Source of the DNA: Senimuribacter intestinalis
GTDB lineage: Bacteria; Bacillota; Clostridia; Peptostreptococcales; Anaerovoracaceae
Direction of reading: 5' to 3'
NCBI GenBank assembly: GCA_943192975.1
Contig: CALPCJ010000005.1
Location: forward strand, 62,001-126,000
DNA length: 64,000 nt
Both the position numbers and the translations under genes were made by a program. The notes under the pieces are model-generated. The model saw nothing but the letters and a program-made list of their open reading frames with translations. It had not been told where the DNA came from and did not search any database. Below, in pieces: positions 1 through 9,034 of this stretch; position 1 is the stretch's first letter, and the number at the start of each line of letters is the position of its first letter.

Positions 1-946
1 CCTCATTATATTCCATCGAATATTGGTTGCCATAGATTGGATTTAGCACTGCATGCGCCTGACCATCATTTTCTTGATCATAGTAAACCTGATGATGCTC
101 TATATCAATATTAAAATCTCCGCGTTCCAGCGCAGCTTCCAGTTCCGCCGCCGTTTCATTTCCGGTCGGCGGTTTTACTAAATACTGGTTCAGCGGCTCC
201 GGATTCAAAACGATGCGAAAACCCGCTGTCGTCGGCAGCTTCCATTCCACCTGGTAAGTTCCGTCTTCTTGTTTCTCTGGCATTGCTTCCACCGTATCGG
301 GCTCTGCCGCAAAGCTGCCTGCCAGACCTCCCGTATTGGAATATCGATACTCCATTTGAAACCGTATCACCTCTGCCGGCACAAAGGCATAATCCGCAAG
401 CTGTCCGTTAAAAACTTCCCGCAGTACGCTGCCTTTGGCTGCGGCGTTTTCTGTACGTACCACCTTCCAGCCGCGTTTTACGGCATAAACAATCCGCGCA
501 CCGCCTTCCCTGTTTTCATCAAAGTCTTCGATATGCAGCGGCTTCGCCTCCGTTACCGCAAGCTGCGCCTGATCATAAGTGAAGCGGCGCAAATCGCATA
601 CCCCATTTTCAAAATCTGCCTCGGTCAGTTCCAGGGTCTCAGACGCCTCAATGCTTCTACCCTGTCCGCCGCTTGTAAATTGAAAAATGTGGGTTAAATA
701 AAGAGTGTAGACGGTATCTTTGTCACCGGGAATATCATCAGATTCCTCCGTTGTCTTTTCCGTTTCCGAAACAACATGAGATTCGCTGTCAGAAAAGCCC
801 GCCGCTAAAGCTACGGCTGCGTTGGCAACAATCAAAGAAATGCAAAGCGCTATGATGGCAATTTTACGCCATACCCTCCTTTGAAGCGTTCGCCGGTCGG
901 CGTGCTCAAATTCCTTCTTCTGATACAATTTAGGTAAACTTTTCAT
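1..946 (-). CDS. Secreted or membrane-anchored surface protein, N-terminal part (runs off the left edge)
   Basis: The minus-strand frame is open from the ATG at 946 to base 1 with no stop, so about 315 residues of a longer protein are visible. A basic N-terminus (MKSLPKLYQKKEFEH...) is followed by a hydrophobic stretch at about residues 29-48 ending in AVALAG, consistent with a signal peptide or membrane anchor. A Ser/Glu/Thr-rich linker and then soluble beta-rich looking sequence follow. An AAGGGAG ribosome-binding site lies about 14 bases upstream. I do not recognise the family. A cell-wall or exported role is inferred only from the leader and linker. The C-terminus, where an anchor motif would be, is outside the window. 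Confidence 0.6.
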   Translation of the reverse strand, partial: MKSLPKLYQKKEFEHADRRTLQRRVWRKIAIIALCISLIVANAAVALAAGFSDSESHVVSETEKTTEESDDIPGDKDTVYTLYLTHIFQFTSGGQGRSIEASETLELTEADFENGVCDLRRFTYDQAQLAVTEAKPLHIEDFDENREGGARIVYAVKRGWKVVRTENAAAKGSVLREVFNGQLADYAFVPAEVIRFQMEYRYSNTGGLAGSFAAEPDTVEAMPEKQEDGTYQVEWKLPTTAGFRIVLNPEPLNQYLVKPPTGNETAAELEAALERGDFNIDIEHHQVYYDQENDGQAHAVLNPIYGNQYSMEYNE

Positions 947-1278
947 GGGTAATTCCGTTCTCCCTTCTTGCAAGTACCTTCGTTTTTCATGTGCTCTTCT
1001 TTCGGAGATATTTGTATGATTTACTGCTAAAAAGGAAAACGTTCAAAAATAACCTAAAATTCATGCACATAACGATTCAGAGTTCTAACTTTTTTCAATT
1101 ATAATTTATGTGTATGGCGAATTCTATGTTTATTTTTGGCTAGATGCGATTAGAATGGAAAAATTTTTAGTTGTCCCTCAGAACATCTTAGAGCAACAGT
1201 GAGACACAGGTTTCTGTGAATTTTTAGGAAAGGTAATAGGTAGGAACTTCTTTTATCCTTCATCGTAGTCAGACACAG
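947..1278. other. Intergenic region, no gene seen
   Basis: This AT-rich stretch of 332 bases separates the surface-protein start from the end of the next minus-strand gene. It must hold the promoter of the surface protein, and ATTATAAT-like sequence occurs near 1100, but no convincing promoter pair, RNA gene or strong terminator hairpin could be assigned. Confidence 0.4.
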
Positions 1279-1743
1279 TCAGGCAATCCACCACATGCCG
1301 TCTGCCGCTTGATACAGGCTTCCTATCTCTTCTGAAATTGCCTTTCCTTCGTAGTCACGTACAATCACCTTGTTATAGTACTTGTAAGCCTCTGCCTGGC
1401 AATTATTCTCTTCACCCCAGCCTTCTTCAACCCATGCGTCAAAGTATATTCTGCTGTCCTCGATGAAAAGTGCGCTCTCATTGGCATTCTTTGGAAAAGA
1501 AATCCTCTGCGGATAATAGCATTCAAAGCGCTCCTCTTGGCTTACGATATACACCGGATTTCCTCCGTCCGCAAATACGGGATTTCCGTAAATCGTATTT
1601 CTTTTCTTCTCAAAGGGCATATAAACTGTTCCGTTCTCAAAATCGTAAAAATCATTAGTGTCAGAATGCCCATAGGCAAACCTGTCCTGTCCGATGATTT
1701 TTTCTGTGTATGCGCCCTGCGGGCACTTGAATCGTTTTAGCAT
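1279..1743 (-). CDS. Hypothetical protein (154 aa)
   Basis: Unrecognised soluble protein rich in aromatic and acidic residues, with no signal peptide or membrane segment. The frame is open back to 1800, but the ATG at 1743 (MLKRFKCPQG...) is preceded by a good AAGGAG site about 11 bases away, so I take this as the start. It is the last gene of the minus-strand group Nudix - helicase - DUF3427 - APH-like kinase and starts 43 bases after the kinase stop. No function can be assigned. Confidence 0.6.
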   Translation of the reverse strand: MLKRFKCPQGAYTEKIIGQDRFAYGHSDTNDFYDFENGTVYMPFEKKRNTIYGNPVFADGGNPVYIVSQEERFECYYPQRISFPKNANESALFIEDSRIYFDAWVEEGWGEENNCQAEAYKYYNKVIVRDYEGKAISEEIGSLYQAADGMWWIA

Positions 1744-1786
1744 AAATTGAAAATCTCCTTGCTGGCCGGATCTGTCATCTTTTCTT

Positions 1787-2581
1787 TTAAATTGCCCCAA
1801 TCATCTCCATAGCGGCAACCATTCGAAGCTTCTCAGGTTCAATCAGTTCTCTCCCATACCCATCCATAAAGCGATTTGTATACGCAGTAGTTCCAAGATT
1901 ATAATGCAGTGTCCAAATTCCCCAGAGTACATCGATATGCCGATCACCAATTCCGCCGCAGTCAAGATCGATATAACCCGAAAACTTCCAATTCTGTAAA
2001 ATGATATTTGGCAAACAATAATCGCCGTGCATCAGGACTTCCTTCTTTAGCAGCGGCAGACCCTCTTCTGCCGCACGTTTCGCCTCCGGAAAAGAAGCAA
2101 ACTCCCAAATGCCTTTGAACAAATCAGGCTCATAGAAGCGCTGCTCAAATCCTCGTTTTACGGCTTCCGTATACGTCATGATTCTATCCTGCACGGGGCA
2201 ATCACTCCCATCCATTTCATGCAATTCCCGAAGCAGCGCGGCAGTGGTATCACAAAGCCTCTTCGGCTCTGCCAGATAATCCGGATGCGTGCAGTCCTCT
2301 CCCGGAATTTTCCTGCTTAGCAGATAGTCCTTTCCATTTGCCAAGCCATAATACAGCACTTCTTCAGATCGCTTCAACGAATGCATATACGCAGTCATAA
2401 GCGCCTCTGTTTTCAGCGTGCCTTCCGCAGCCTCTTTCAAAAAATACCCATCATCTTTATCGATGAAAGTCACCCTTGCCTGCGGCGAACTGCTACTGTC
2501 AAAAAGTTTGGCGTCCTTCATGTAGTTTGCCACAGTTTCCGGATATGTTTCTATATTCACTTTTATGGGTTTACGTTTCAT
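1787..2581 (-). CDS. Aminoglycoside phosphotransferase (APH) family kinase
   Basis: A 264-residue protein of the APH/choline kinase fold. The catalytic-loop motif HGDYCLPN is at residues 185-192 and the metal-binding loop IDLDCGGIGDR at 204-214, the spacing seen in APH(3')-type enzymes. Length matches that subfamily. An AGGAG site precedes the ATG. Such proteins transfer a phosphate from ATP to a small hydroxylated substrate. Resistance to an aminoglycoside cannot be concluded, because many clostridial homologues have unknown substrates. It follows the DUF3427 fragment by 25 bases and is probably co-transcribed with it. Confidence 0.8.
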   Translation of the reverse strand: MKRKPIKVNIETYPETVANYMKDAKLFDSSSSPQARVTFIDKDDGYFLKEAAEGTLKTEALMTAYMHSLKRSEEVLYYGLANGKDYLLSRKIPGEDCTHPDYLAEPKRLCDTTAALLRELHEMDGSDCPVQDRIMTYTEAVKRGFEQRFYEPDLFKGIWEFASFPEAKRAAEEGLPLLKKEVLMHGDYCLPNIILQNWKFSGYIDLDCGGIGDRHIDVLWGIWTLHYNLGTTAYTNRFMDGYGRELIEPEKLRMVAAMEMIGAI

Positions 2582-2606
2582 GGTGCTCCTATGTTCACAA
2601 TTTTCC

Positions 2607-3284
2607 TTACATCACAATATACCGGTACACATCATCCCGCACCGGTACTTCCAGCTCATAGTTAATCCGAACAATATCCAGTCCATTATTTTTCATCACC
2701 ATACCTTCCGGCTCACCTACAGCATGAATCGGTCCCAGATAATAAAACTCCTTGGAAATTGCATCATTTTTATCGCGGCGCACAAAGAGTTCGATATGCA
2801 CACCAAGTTCTTTGGCCTGATAAATCGTTACAATATCACTGGAAGTGACTTTACGCTTGGATTTAGAATACGCAAGCAAACGAGATGGGCTAATAAACGC
2901 ATCCTCATAGGCAATGGTATCACTGATGGCATCATCTTTATGATAGTTAATAAATACAGGAAAGCTCCTTGTTTTTTCATGATACTTATAACCGCCAATG
3001 TTGAGCGCAACCTCACCTTTGTCCCATTCTAGTAATCTGCATACATCCTCATATGTATATTTTTGATACAGACAGAAGTTTGTACTCCCATAAGTATTCC
3101 GGAAATTTTGCTCCCAGCGATGTAAACCAAACTCAATCACTTCGGATAGCATCTTTGCAAAGTTCTCATCCTGCAAAGCTTTCTCAAACGCCGCAGAAAT
3201 ACTCCACTGCATTTCTGTTTCTTCCAGAAAAACACATTTACTGTAAGTGTTCTTATTTCCTCCCGCAGCAAAAAGATTTGTCAT
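2607..3284 (-). CDS. DUF3427-type C-terminal part of a PLD-helicase, separated by a frame change
   Basis: A 225-residue frame resembling the C-terminal DUF3427 region that usually ends large PLD-nuclease/helicase proteins (FPVFINYHKDD and SKEFYYLGPIHAVG are typical stretches). Its ATG overlaps the stop of the helicase frame as TAATG at 3284-3286. The first residues (MTNLFAAGGNKNTYSKCVF) look like the interior of the full-length family, not like a natural N-terminus. This suggests one ancestral gene broken by a frameshift, although translational coupling of two subunits or a sequencing error would look the same. Confidence 0.7.
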   Translation of the reverse strand: MTNLFAAGGNKNTYSKCVFLEETEMQWSISAAFEKALQDENFAKMLSEVIEFGLHRWEQNFRNTYGSTNFCLYQKYTYEDVCRLLEWDKGEVALNIGGYKYHEKTRSFPVFINYHKDDAISDTIAYEDAFISPSRLLAYSKSKRKVTSSDIVTIYQAKELGVHIELFVRRDKNDAISKEFYYLGPIHAVGEPEGMVMKNNGLDIVRINYELEVPVRDDVYRYIVM

Positions 3285-5509
3285 TAAGTTCCCTTGCTGT
3301 ACGGGGTTAGCGAAATGTCAAAGCCTTCACGCAGTTCAGCAGTAAAGGCATCCCAAACATCATGCCTCTTCTTCATAATCGTTTGAACCAGTATCAACTC
3401 ATGCGGACGCTTGCCGGAAGCAAATTTCTTTGATACATATTCCAACATCTGCTCCTGCACGTCATTCAACCGCACCCCAAAATCCTTTTCATATTTTTTC
3501 AAGAACATATAGTAAGATCCCAGGGATTTGCTGTCAAAAATGCGCAAGACGTCCAGCGTTCCATAGCGTTCAAAATCCAAAAGCGCTGGAATCCTCCCCA
3601 GTTTATATTTCAAATTATAGTAGCATTCTTTGATTAACTTGATGTCGTTAAAGTTGGCTGCATCAATCGCTTCGTAAATCTTTTTCTTCGTTACCTCATC
3701 AAAATTCACAGTGGAAGCGCCTGGGATCATGCTGCTGCCATTGCTAATCAATTTTCTCAAGTTGTCCTTATTATAAGTTCGATCACCATAAAGTGCGATT
3801 GGAATCAAATAATTATTACTGTAATTTCCAATAAAGTCAATCACCGTTAAATACCCTTTTCCAGCAGCTTTCCGCAAGCCTCTACCCAGCTGCTGCACAA
3901 AAATGATCGTCGACTGGGTCGGACGCAACATAATAATCTGATTGACCGCAGGAATATCAATACCCTCATTAAAAATATCGACCGTAAATATATAATCCAA
4001 CCGATTGGCATCATCGTCGCTTTCCAGCCGCTCAATTGCCTGCTCACGCTCCATTTCACTATTCGCGCCGCTCAGCGCAATGGTCCTTAGACCCCGCAAA
4101 TTAAAGCTTTGCGACAAACGCCGCGCCTCTTCATTTCGGCTACAAAAGATCAGGCCTTTCACCCTATCCCCATCATGTCCATAATGATTTGCAACCTGCA
4201 AAATTTTCTCTACACGCTCATCACAAACTAAACGATTGAACTCCGTAAAGTCGTCAATCACTTCACCGTCAATGAACAAATCACGAATGCCAAAATAATG
4301 GAACGGCGTCAGCATTTTTTCTTCTAAAGCACGCTCTAACCTGATTTCGTATGCCACGTTATAGTCAAAGGTTTTGAAAATGTCAAATCCATCTGTACGT
4401 TCCGGTGTTGCTGTCATTCCCAGTAAAAATTTCGGCTGAAAATACTCAATGATTCTCTGATAAGAGCTTGCACCAGCTTTGTGTACTTCGTCAATGACAA
4501 TATAGTCAAAATGCTCTTTCCCAAAGCGTTCCATAATGTCAGGCTTTGAGATGGTCTGTATGGTCGCAAACATATAGTCACAGTCAAAGTCTTTGCTGCT
4601 GCCGAGCATAAATCCCGCATTAAGATTATATCCCAGCACATTTTCAAAGCTACGTCTTGCCGCTCTTGCAATATTTTCACGGTGTACCACAAATAAAAAT
4701 TTCTTCGGCGCAAAGACTTGCACATCAAAAGCACTCAAATAAGTTTTCCCGGTTCCAGTCGCAGAAATCAGCAAGCCTTTATCCTTACCTTCTGCACGAA
4801 GTTTCTCTAGCTCAGTCAAAGCCTCCTTCTGCATTTTGTTCGGTGTGATTTGATTTACCCTGATTACCTGACCTTGCTTTTGGTTCTTCTCCACGGCTTT
4901 TCTCAGTTGATTCACATAGTAGTATTCTCTCTCGTACCTATGGATCCAAGTCTCATCTACAACTTCCGCCTCAGCAAAAGTATTCTTAAACTCTTTAACC
5001 AAGCTGCGCATCGCAAAGCCATTTTCGCTAGCCGATAAACGAATATTCCACTCTTTATTCTCGCTCAAAGCATTCTGCGTCAGATTGCTGCTTCCAATCA
5101 AAAAAGAGAAAGTACCATCTTTCTTTCGGAAGATATACCCCTTTGCATGAAAATTACCTTCGGTCACAATCCGAAGGTCAATATTCTTGTATTTCAAAAG
5201 TCGGCGCAGCGCCCTTGGCTGCGTAAAATTCTGATACTGGGAAGTAATGATTTTTCCTCTTACACCCTGAGCTTCCAGCATGTCCAGCAAATTGACGATG
5301 GACTGCACCCCGCTATTTGTCATAAACGCCACAGAAAAGTAGAACTCCGTGCATTCACGCAGCTCCGCCTCTATGGTAGATAAAACCTTTATCCCTTCTT
5401 TATAGTTGTTTACAATGAGTCTCGGTGCATACTGCTCCAAAGCCGTGGTTTCACTATCAATGAAGCCATAATGTAGCCCTTGCGCAATCTTTTCAGCTGC
5501 ACGATCCAT
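3284..5509 (-). CDS. PLD-nuclease/superfamily 2 helicase, lacking its C-terminal DUF3427 domain
   Basis: A 741-residue protein. Residues 30-160 form a phospholipase-D-like nuclease domain (HAKGYIF at 121-127, GSSN at 139-142). Residues from about 220 to 560 form an SF2 helicase: Walker A SATGTGKT at 249-256, DEVH at 340-343, and the motif VI-like QQLGRGLRK near 540. It is expected to bind DNA and translocate with ATP while the PLD domain cuts phosphodiesters. The Nudix gene ends two bases before its ATG and the DUF3427 frame overlaps its stop, so the three are one transcription unit. Helicases of this build are often in defence or repair neighbourhoods. The role here is inferred. Confidence 0.85.
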   Translation of the reverse strand: MDRAAEKIAQGLHYGFIDSETTALEQYAPRLIVNNYKEGIKVLSTIEAELRECTEFYFSVAFMTNSGVQSIVNLLDMLEAQGVRGKIITSQYQNFTQPRALRRLLKYKNIDLRIVTEGNFHAKGYIFRKKDGTFSFLIGSSNLTQNALSENKEWNIRLSASENGFAMRSLVKEFKNTFAEAEVVDETWIHRYEREYYYVNQLRKAVEKNQKQGQVIRVNQITPNKMQKEALTELEKLRAEGKDKGLLISATGTGKTYLSAFDVQVFAPKKFLFVVHRENIARAARRSFENVLGYNLNAGFMLGSSKDFDCDYMFATIQTISKPDIMERFGKEHFDYIVIDEVHKAGASSYQRIIEYFQPKFLLGMTATPERTDGFDIFKTFDYNVAYEIRLERALEEKMLTPFHYFGIRDLFIDGEVIDDFTEFNRLVCDERVEKILQVANHYGHDGDRVKGLIFCSRNEEARRLSQSFNLRGLRTIALSGANSEMEREQAIERLESDDDANRLDYIFTVDIFNEGIDIPAVNQIIMLRPTQSTIIFVQQLGRGLRKAAGKGYLTVIDFIGNYSNNYLIPIALYGDRTYNKDNLRKLISNGSSMIPGASTVNFDEVTKKKIYEAIDAANFNDIKLIKECYYNLKYKLGRIPALLDFERYGTLDVLRIFDSKSLGSYYMFLKKYEKDFGVRLNDVQEQMLEYVSKKFASGKRPHELILVQTIMKKRHDVWDAFTAELREGFDISLTPYSKGT

Positions 5510-5511
5510 GG

Positions 5512-5916
5512 TTAAAATCCTCTCTTTACCAGCGCATCAACGACCGGACGGTCAGCCGGCAGCCACTCTAACTTTTCAATCTCGTCGATGGTCGCCCAGC
5601 ACATGTCCGCGTGCTCCTTTAAGTTTACCTCACAGTCGCTTACTTTGCAAATAAAGCAGTGCATGCGCAGCTCAAAATCCGGATATTGGTGTTCCACTAC
5701 ATAGAATGGTTCCATATCCTCCGCATCAACATGCACATCCATTTCCTCAATCAATTCCCTGTGCAAAGCCTGCGCCGCAGTTTCCCCTGCTTCCAGCTTT
5801 CCGCCGGGAAACTCCCATCTATATGAAAGGTAATCGTACTTGTTCTCTCCTCTCTGTGCACAGAGCACTTTGTTTCCTTTTAGTAAAATCGCACCACATA
5901 CTTCTAAGTGTTTCAT
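5512..5916 (-). CDS. Nudix hydrolase, MutT-like (8-oxo-dGTP diphosphatase family)
   Basis: A 134-residue Nudix protein. The Nudix box runs from GGKLEAGETAAQ to ELIEEMDV and keeps the GX5EX7REXXEE pattern. The frame is open further upstream to 5964, but the ATG at 5916 has an AAAGGAG site six bases before it and gives the usual MutT N-terminus (MKHLEVCGAILL). It is expected to hydrolyse an oxidised or non-canonical nucleoside triphosphate. It leads the operon with the PLD-helicase, whose ATG follows the Nudix stop by two bases. That pairing suggests a shared job in DNA damage or defence, which is inference. Confidence 0.85.
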   Translation of the reverse strand: MKHLEVCGAILLKGNKVLCAQRGENKYDYLSYRWEFPGGKLEAGETAAQALHRELIEEMDVHVDAEDMEPFYVVEHQYPDFELRMHCFICKVSDCEVNLKEHADMCWATIDEIEKLEWLPADRPVVDALVKRGF

Positions 5917-6192
5917 GTTGTTCTCCTTTGGTTGGATTGTTTCTCTGACTACATATTTATTCAAATTATTATGCCATGTGGCTGGTAATTCGATTTATCT
6001 TCAACTAAAAAATTGCCTGACGAACCTCATATATCATTCTCCAAAAAAGTGTATGCCAAAATTAGAAAAGAATTCATTGGTTACATGGTCAGCATATCCT
6101 TGAGAAAATTATCCTAACAAATTTTTATGTCACCCTTTTGAAAGGAGTCTGTTCATATCGCTCTAATGCTTACAACTTCGACTGTGAATTAG

Positions 6193-7578
6193 CTAATCAG
6201 CTATATTTTGCTTGACGATTTGATGTAACCGGTTATCATTAAATCGTGGAACAGCCTCAATGGTTCCATCAAATAATGCTTCATAAATTTTTTTATCCGT
6301 CCGAAGATGATAACTATCTAATGACCTTATAATAGTTGAGCCTTCCTTGGCTTTAATCATAAAACTAATTTCATCACTCCTGAGAAGATCATTTTTTAAT
6401 AAGCGAGATTCATGGGTTGTTATGATTAATTGCGTATTTCTATGCTCCGCCAAATCTAAGAATAACTGAATTAATTTTGTTGTCATCAATGGGTGTAAAC
6501 AACGGTCAATTTCATCAATTACATAAACGTTACTCTCGGAAACTTTAAATAAAATTTCTATTAGATCTAATAAACGGGCCGTACCATCAGACTCCTCATG
6601 TAAGCCAAAATAAGTATTCTCTGCTTCATGGCTAAATTCTATAGTTCGAATAGATATGTTATCATTATCATCAATTTCAAATGTGTAAAATTCCTTATAT
6701 GCCCTTGCCATAATAGATGGATTACGTCTCTGCTCATTCTTTTTTAGCCTTGCATTTTCCTTCTCTAAATTGAATGTAATTTTATTGTACAAGCTCTCGG
6801 GAATCTTTTGTTTTACAACTTCCAAAGGAACTTCAACTATTTTCAAGTTCGTAATTCCAGTTCCTAAAGCATTTAAAAGTTCTGATATTTCCTCCAAATT
6901 TGAATCTCTAAAATAAGGATATCCTGTCAGTATTCCTTCTGGAACACTGATATTCAAATTTATTACAAACCAAAGAAAAATATCATTAAGAATAGCGAGT
7001 TCTGGTAAATCCGAAAACATTTTCCCTTTACTCTTATTAATAATAGTAAGAAATAAATTTTCGTGATCACTAGCACTATCTTCACCATAATTAATTAGTT
7101 TAGCAATAGCATCTTTTCCTTTAAAGAAATCCCCCGCCTCAAATAATTCTAATTCTACATTTCTTTTATATAAATGTTTTTTTAATCCTGATGGTGTTAT
7201 CTCATATAGCCATTCATTTATAATATTTCCACTATTCAGAATGACCGAAAAACCATAACAAAACCGGCGTTCATTACAAATTAATTCAAGCTCAAACTCT
7301 GATGGCCGTAAGCGATTCTCATCCTTTAAACGATAATATTTATTGGAAAACCCTCTTGAAAAGCCCTCTTCAACCATATTCTGTACAAACTGAAGTGCCT
7401 CGACAAGATTTGATTTTCCAGAAGCATTGGCTCCAAAAAGAGCTTCACATTTGACCAATCTTAATCTACGATTGATATACAATCGTTTTGAATTTTTGCG
7501 AGTCTTTCCTGCTTCCAAAGAAAGCTCTTCACGACCGTCAAAAGAAAGAAAGTTTGATACTGCAAATTTTATTAGCAT
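6193..7578 (-). CDS. AAA15-type ATP-binding protein (ABC/SMC-like ATPase), possible abortive-infection ATPase
   Basis: A 461-residue ATPase of the AAA_15/AAA_21 type: Walker A GANASGKS at residues 49-56, a long insertion, an ESDGTARLLDL signature near 350, Walker B VYVIDEIDRCLHP near 375, and a conserved TTHESRLL H-loop. The ATG at 7578 has an AGGAG site eight bases upstream and is preferred to a TTG 15 bases earlier. Relatives act in abortive-infection modules, often with a nuclease-like partner gene immediately downstream (RloA/RloB type). No such partner is visible in 5965-6192, so it is alone. It is divergent from the CBASS operon and equally AT-rich. Confidence 0.8.
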   Translation of the reverse strand: MLIKFAVSNFLSFDGREELSLEAGKTRKNSKRLYINRRLRLVKCEALFGANASGKSNLVEALQFVQNMVEEGFSRGFSNKYYRLKDENRLRPSEFELELICNERRFCYGFSVILNSGNIINEWLYEITPSGLKKHLYKRNVELELFEAGDFFKGKDAIAKLINYGEDSASDHENLFLTIINKSKGKMFSDLPELAILNDIFLWFVINLNISVPEGILTGYPYFRDSNLEEISELLNALGTGITNLKIVEVPLEVVKQKIPESLYNKITFNLEKENARLKKNEQRRNPSIMARAYKEFYTFEIDDNDNISIRTIEFSHEAENTYFGLHEESDGTARLLDLIEILFKVSESNVYVIDEIDRCLHPLMTTKLIQLFLDLAEHRNTQLIITTHESRLLKNDLLRSDEISFMIKAKEGSTIIRSLDSYHLRTDKKIYEALFDGTIEAVPRFNDNRLHQIVKQNIAD

Positions 7579-7673
7579 TTTGGTACTCCTCAACTCATAT
7601 TTCTTTTATAATACTTAATAGAAACGATTTTGTCAATTTATATTCTCAATTTCTTCGAATTAATTCACTTTTT

Positions 7674-7710
7674 ATTGCGCAAAAAACGTTTTTTTCGTTT
7701 TTTGCGCAAT
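7674..7710. repeat. 15-bp perfect inverted repeat between the AAA ATPase and CBASS genes
   Basis: Arms ATTGCGCAAAAAACG (7674-7688) and its exact complement (7696-7710) flank a 7-base T loop. It lies between divergent genes, where a terminator is not expected, and its right end is seven bases before the CBASS -35 box. An operator or a small structured RNA is possible. Confidence 0.7.
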
Positions 7711-7716
7711 TTTATA

Positions 7717-7745
7717 TTGACTACGCTCAAATTATTCCTTATAAT
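7717..7745 (+). promoter_or_regulatory. Promoter of the CBASS operon
   Basis: TTGACT at 7717-7722 and TATAAT at 7740-7745, spacer 17 bases, about 60 bases upstream of the first CBASS gene. This is a near-consensus vegetative sigma promoter. Confidence 0.75.
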
Positions 7746-7806
7746 AATTTTGGCACTCGATATCTCCCTGTGCTAATAAACTAAAAATAGAAAGAGAGGA
7801 ATTATT

Positions 7807-9033
7807 TTGATTCACAGATTAGAAAGACAAAAAGATATTCTAAAGCTCATTACTCAACTCGACATCACCCCTTCTATGTATCAAAATGCCGTCGAGAAAT
7901 ATAAAGCAATTGCTGCATTTCTTGAGGACTGTGATATTGAGGCTGACATCTATCCACAGGGCTCATTTGCCTTTGGCACAGTGATTAAGCCTTCCTCAAA
8001 AGACTCAAACGCATCTTATGACCTTGACTTTATATGTCAGCTTAATCTTACAAAAAATGAGATTACGCCTAGCGAATTATATAAACAAATTGAACAAGCT
8101 TTCAAAAGCAGTAATCGATATGAAGGCAAATTAAAAGTATGTGAAAAATGTTTTACTGTGGAATATGCTGATATCAACAATGTTAGTTTTAGCATAGATA
8201 TTGTCCCTGCTGTTGCCGAAACTTTTGAACAGATATCTAATTTACAAAAAAATAGTAATAGACCAGATTTACTTTCTACTGCGATTGCTATCCCTCGATA
8301 TATTGGAAATCATAATTACCAATGGATTACAAATAATCCAAAAGGATTCAAAACTTGGTTTGACGAAATTAATAAACCTTATCTTGATAGTAAACATCGA
8401 GAAATTCGTAGTGCTGTTTTTGAAGCCCACCGAGAGATTTACAATTCAGTAGAGGACGTACCTCCAGCTATGGAACGTTCTGCTATGCAACGTGTTATTC
8501 AAATTCTAAAATATCACCGAGATACATACTATGCTAATCTTAAACCACAAGGACACGATGAACTCAAGCCCATTTCAGCAATTATCAATACTCTTGTTGC
8601 TGAAATTTCTAAAACTGCATTCCCTACGCTTTCAGTATTTGAGTTACTAGCATTTGTTTTAAATGAGCTCAATATCTATGCAGAGCTCCTAAAAATATCC
8701 ACTTTCAGTTTTACGCAAAAGTATAGTACACGTGTCGTAATAACACGGAATAACGGAAAATGGGTTATTTCAAATCCAGCAAACCCTAATGACAATCTTG
8801 CTGATAAATGGAATACCGATCCAGATATTCCCAGAACATTTTTTCGTTGGATTAATGCGTGTTATTATGATTTGATAGAATCACTAAATTTGCCAGATGA
8901 TAAATTTCGTACACAAATTGAAAATGCCTTTGGAACTGAAACTATTCGTAAAAACTGGGGCTCAAAATACTCTGTAGCTACACCAAAGCCAATAAATATT
9001 GCTATGGCCGCAAAACCATATGGAGCGATGTAA
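7807..9033 (+). CDS. CBASS CD-NTase (cyclic oligonucleotide synthase)
   Basis: A 408-residue nucleotidyltransferase of the cGAS/DncV-like type. The active site is complete: G52-S53 in YPQGSFAFG, the YDLD pair D72/D74, and the third acid D131 in FSIDIVPA. Such enzymes make a cyclic di- or trinucleotide from ATP/GTP when phage infection is sensed. Translation starts at a TTG (7807) six bases after AGAGAGGA. The gene opens a three-gene operon with an E2-like protein and a membrane effector, the layout of a short type II CBASS. The exact nucleotide product cannot be read from sequence. Codon use is clearly more AT-rich than in the flanking core genes, suggesting acquisition. Confidence 0.88.
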   Translation: MIHRLERQKDILKLITQLDITPSMYQNAVEKYKAIAAFLEDCDIEADIYPQGSFAFGTVIKPSSKDSNASYDLDFICQLNLTKNEITPSELYKQIEQAFKSSNRYEGKLKVCEKCFTVEYADINNVSFSIDIVPAVAETFEQISNLQKNSNRPDLLSTAIAIPRYIGNHNYQWITNNPKGFKTWFDEINKPYLDSKHREIRSAVFEAHREIYNSVEDVPPAMERSAMQRVIQILKYHRDTYYANLKPQGHDELKPISAIINTLVAEISKTAFPTLSVFELLAFVLNELNIYAELLKISTFSFTQKYSTRVVITRNNGKWVISNPANPNDNLADKWNTDPDIPRTFFRWINACYYDLIESLNLPDDKFRTQIENAFGTETIRKNWGSKYSVATPKPINIAMAAKPYGAM

Positions 9034-9034
9034 T

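Noticed and set aside
269..697. Plus-strand frame of 142 codons at the left end
   Set aside because: It lies antisense inside the better supported secreted-protein gene, which has a signal peptide and ribosome-binding site; the plus frame has neither.
1787..2581. Calling the APH-like kinase an aminoglycoside resistance gene
   Set aside because: The fold and motifs are shared with many kinases of unknown substrate; the sequence alone does not support a resistance claim.
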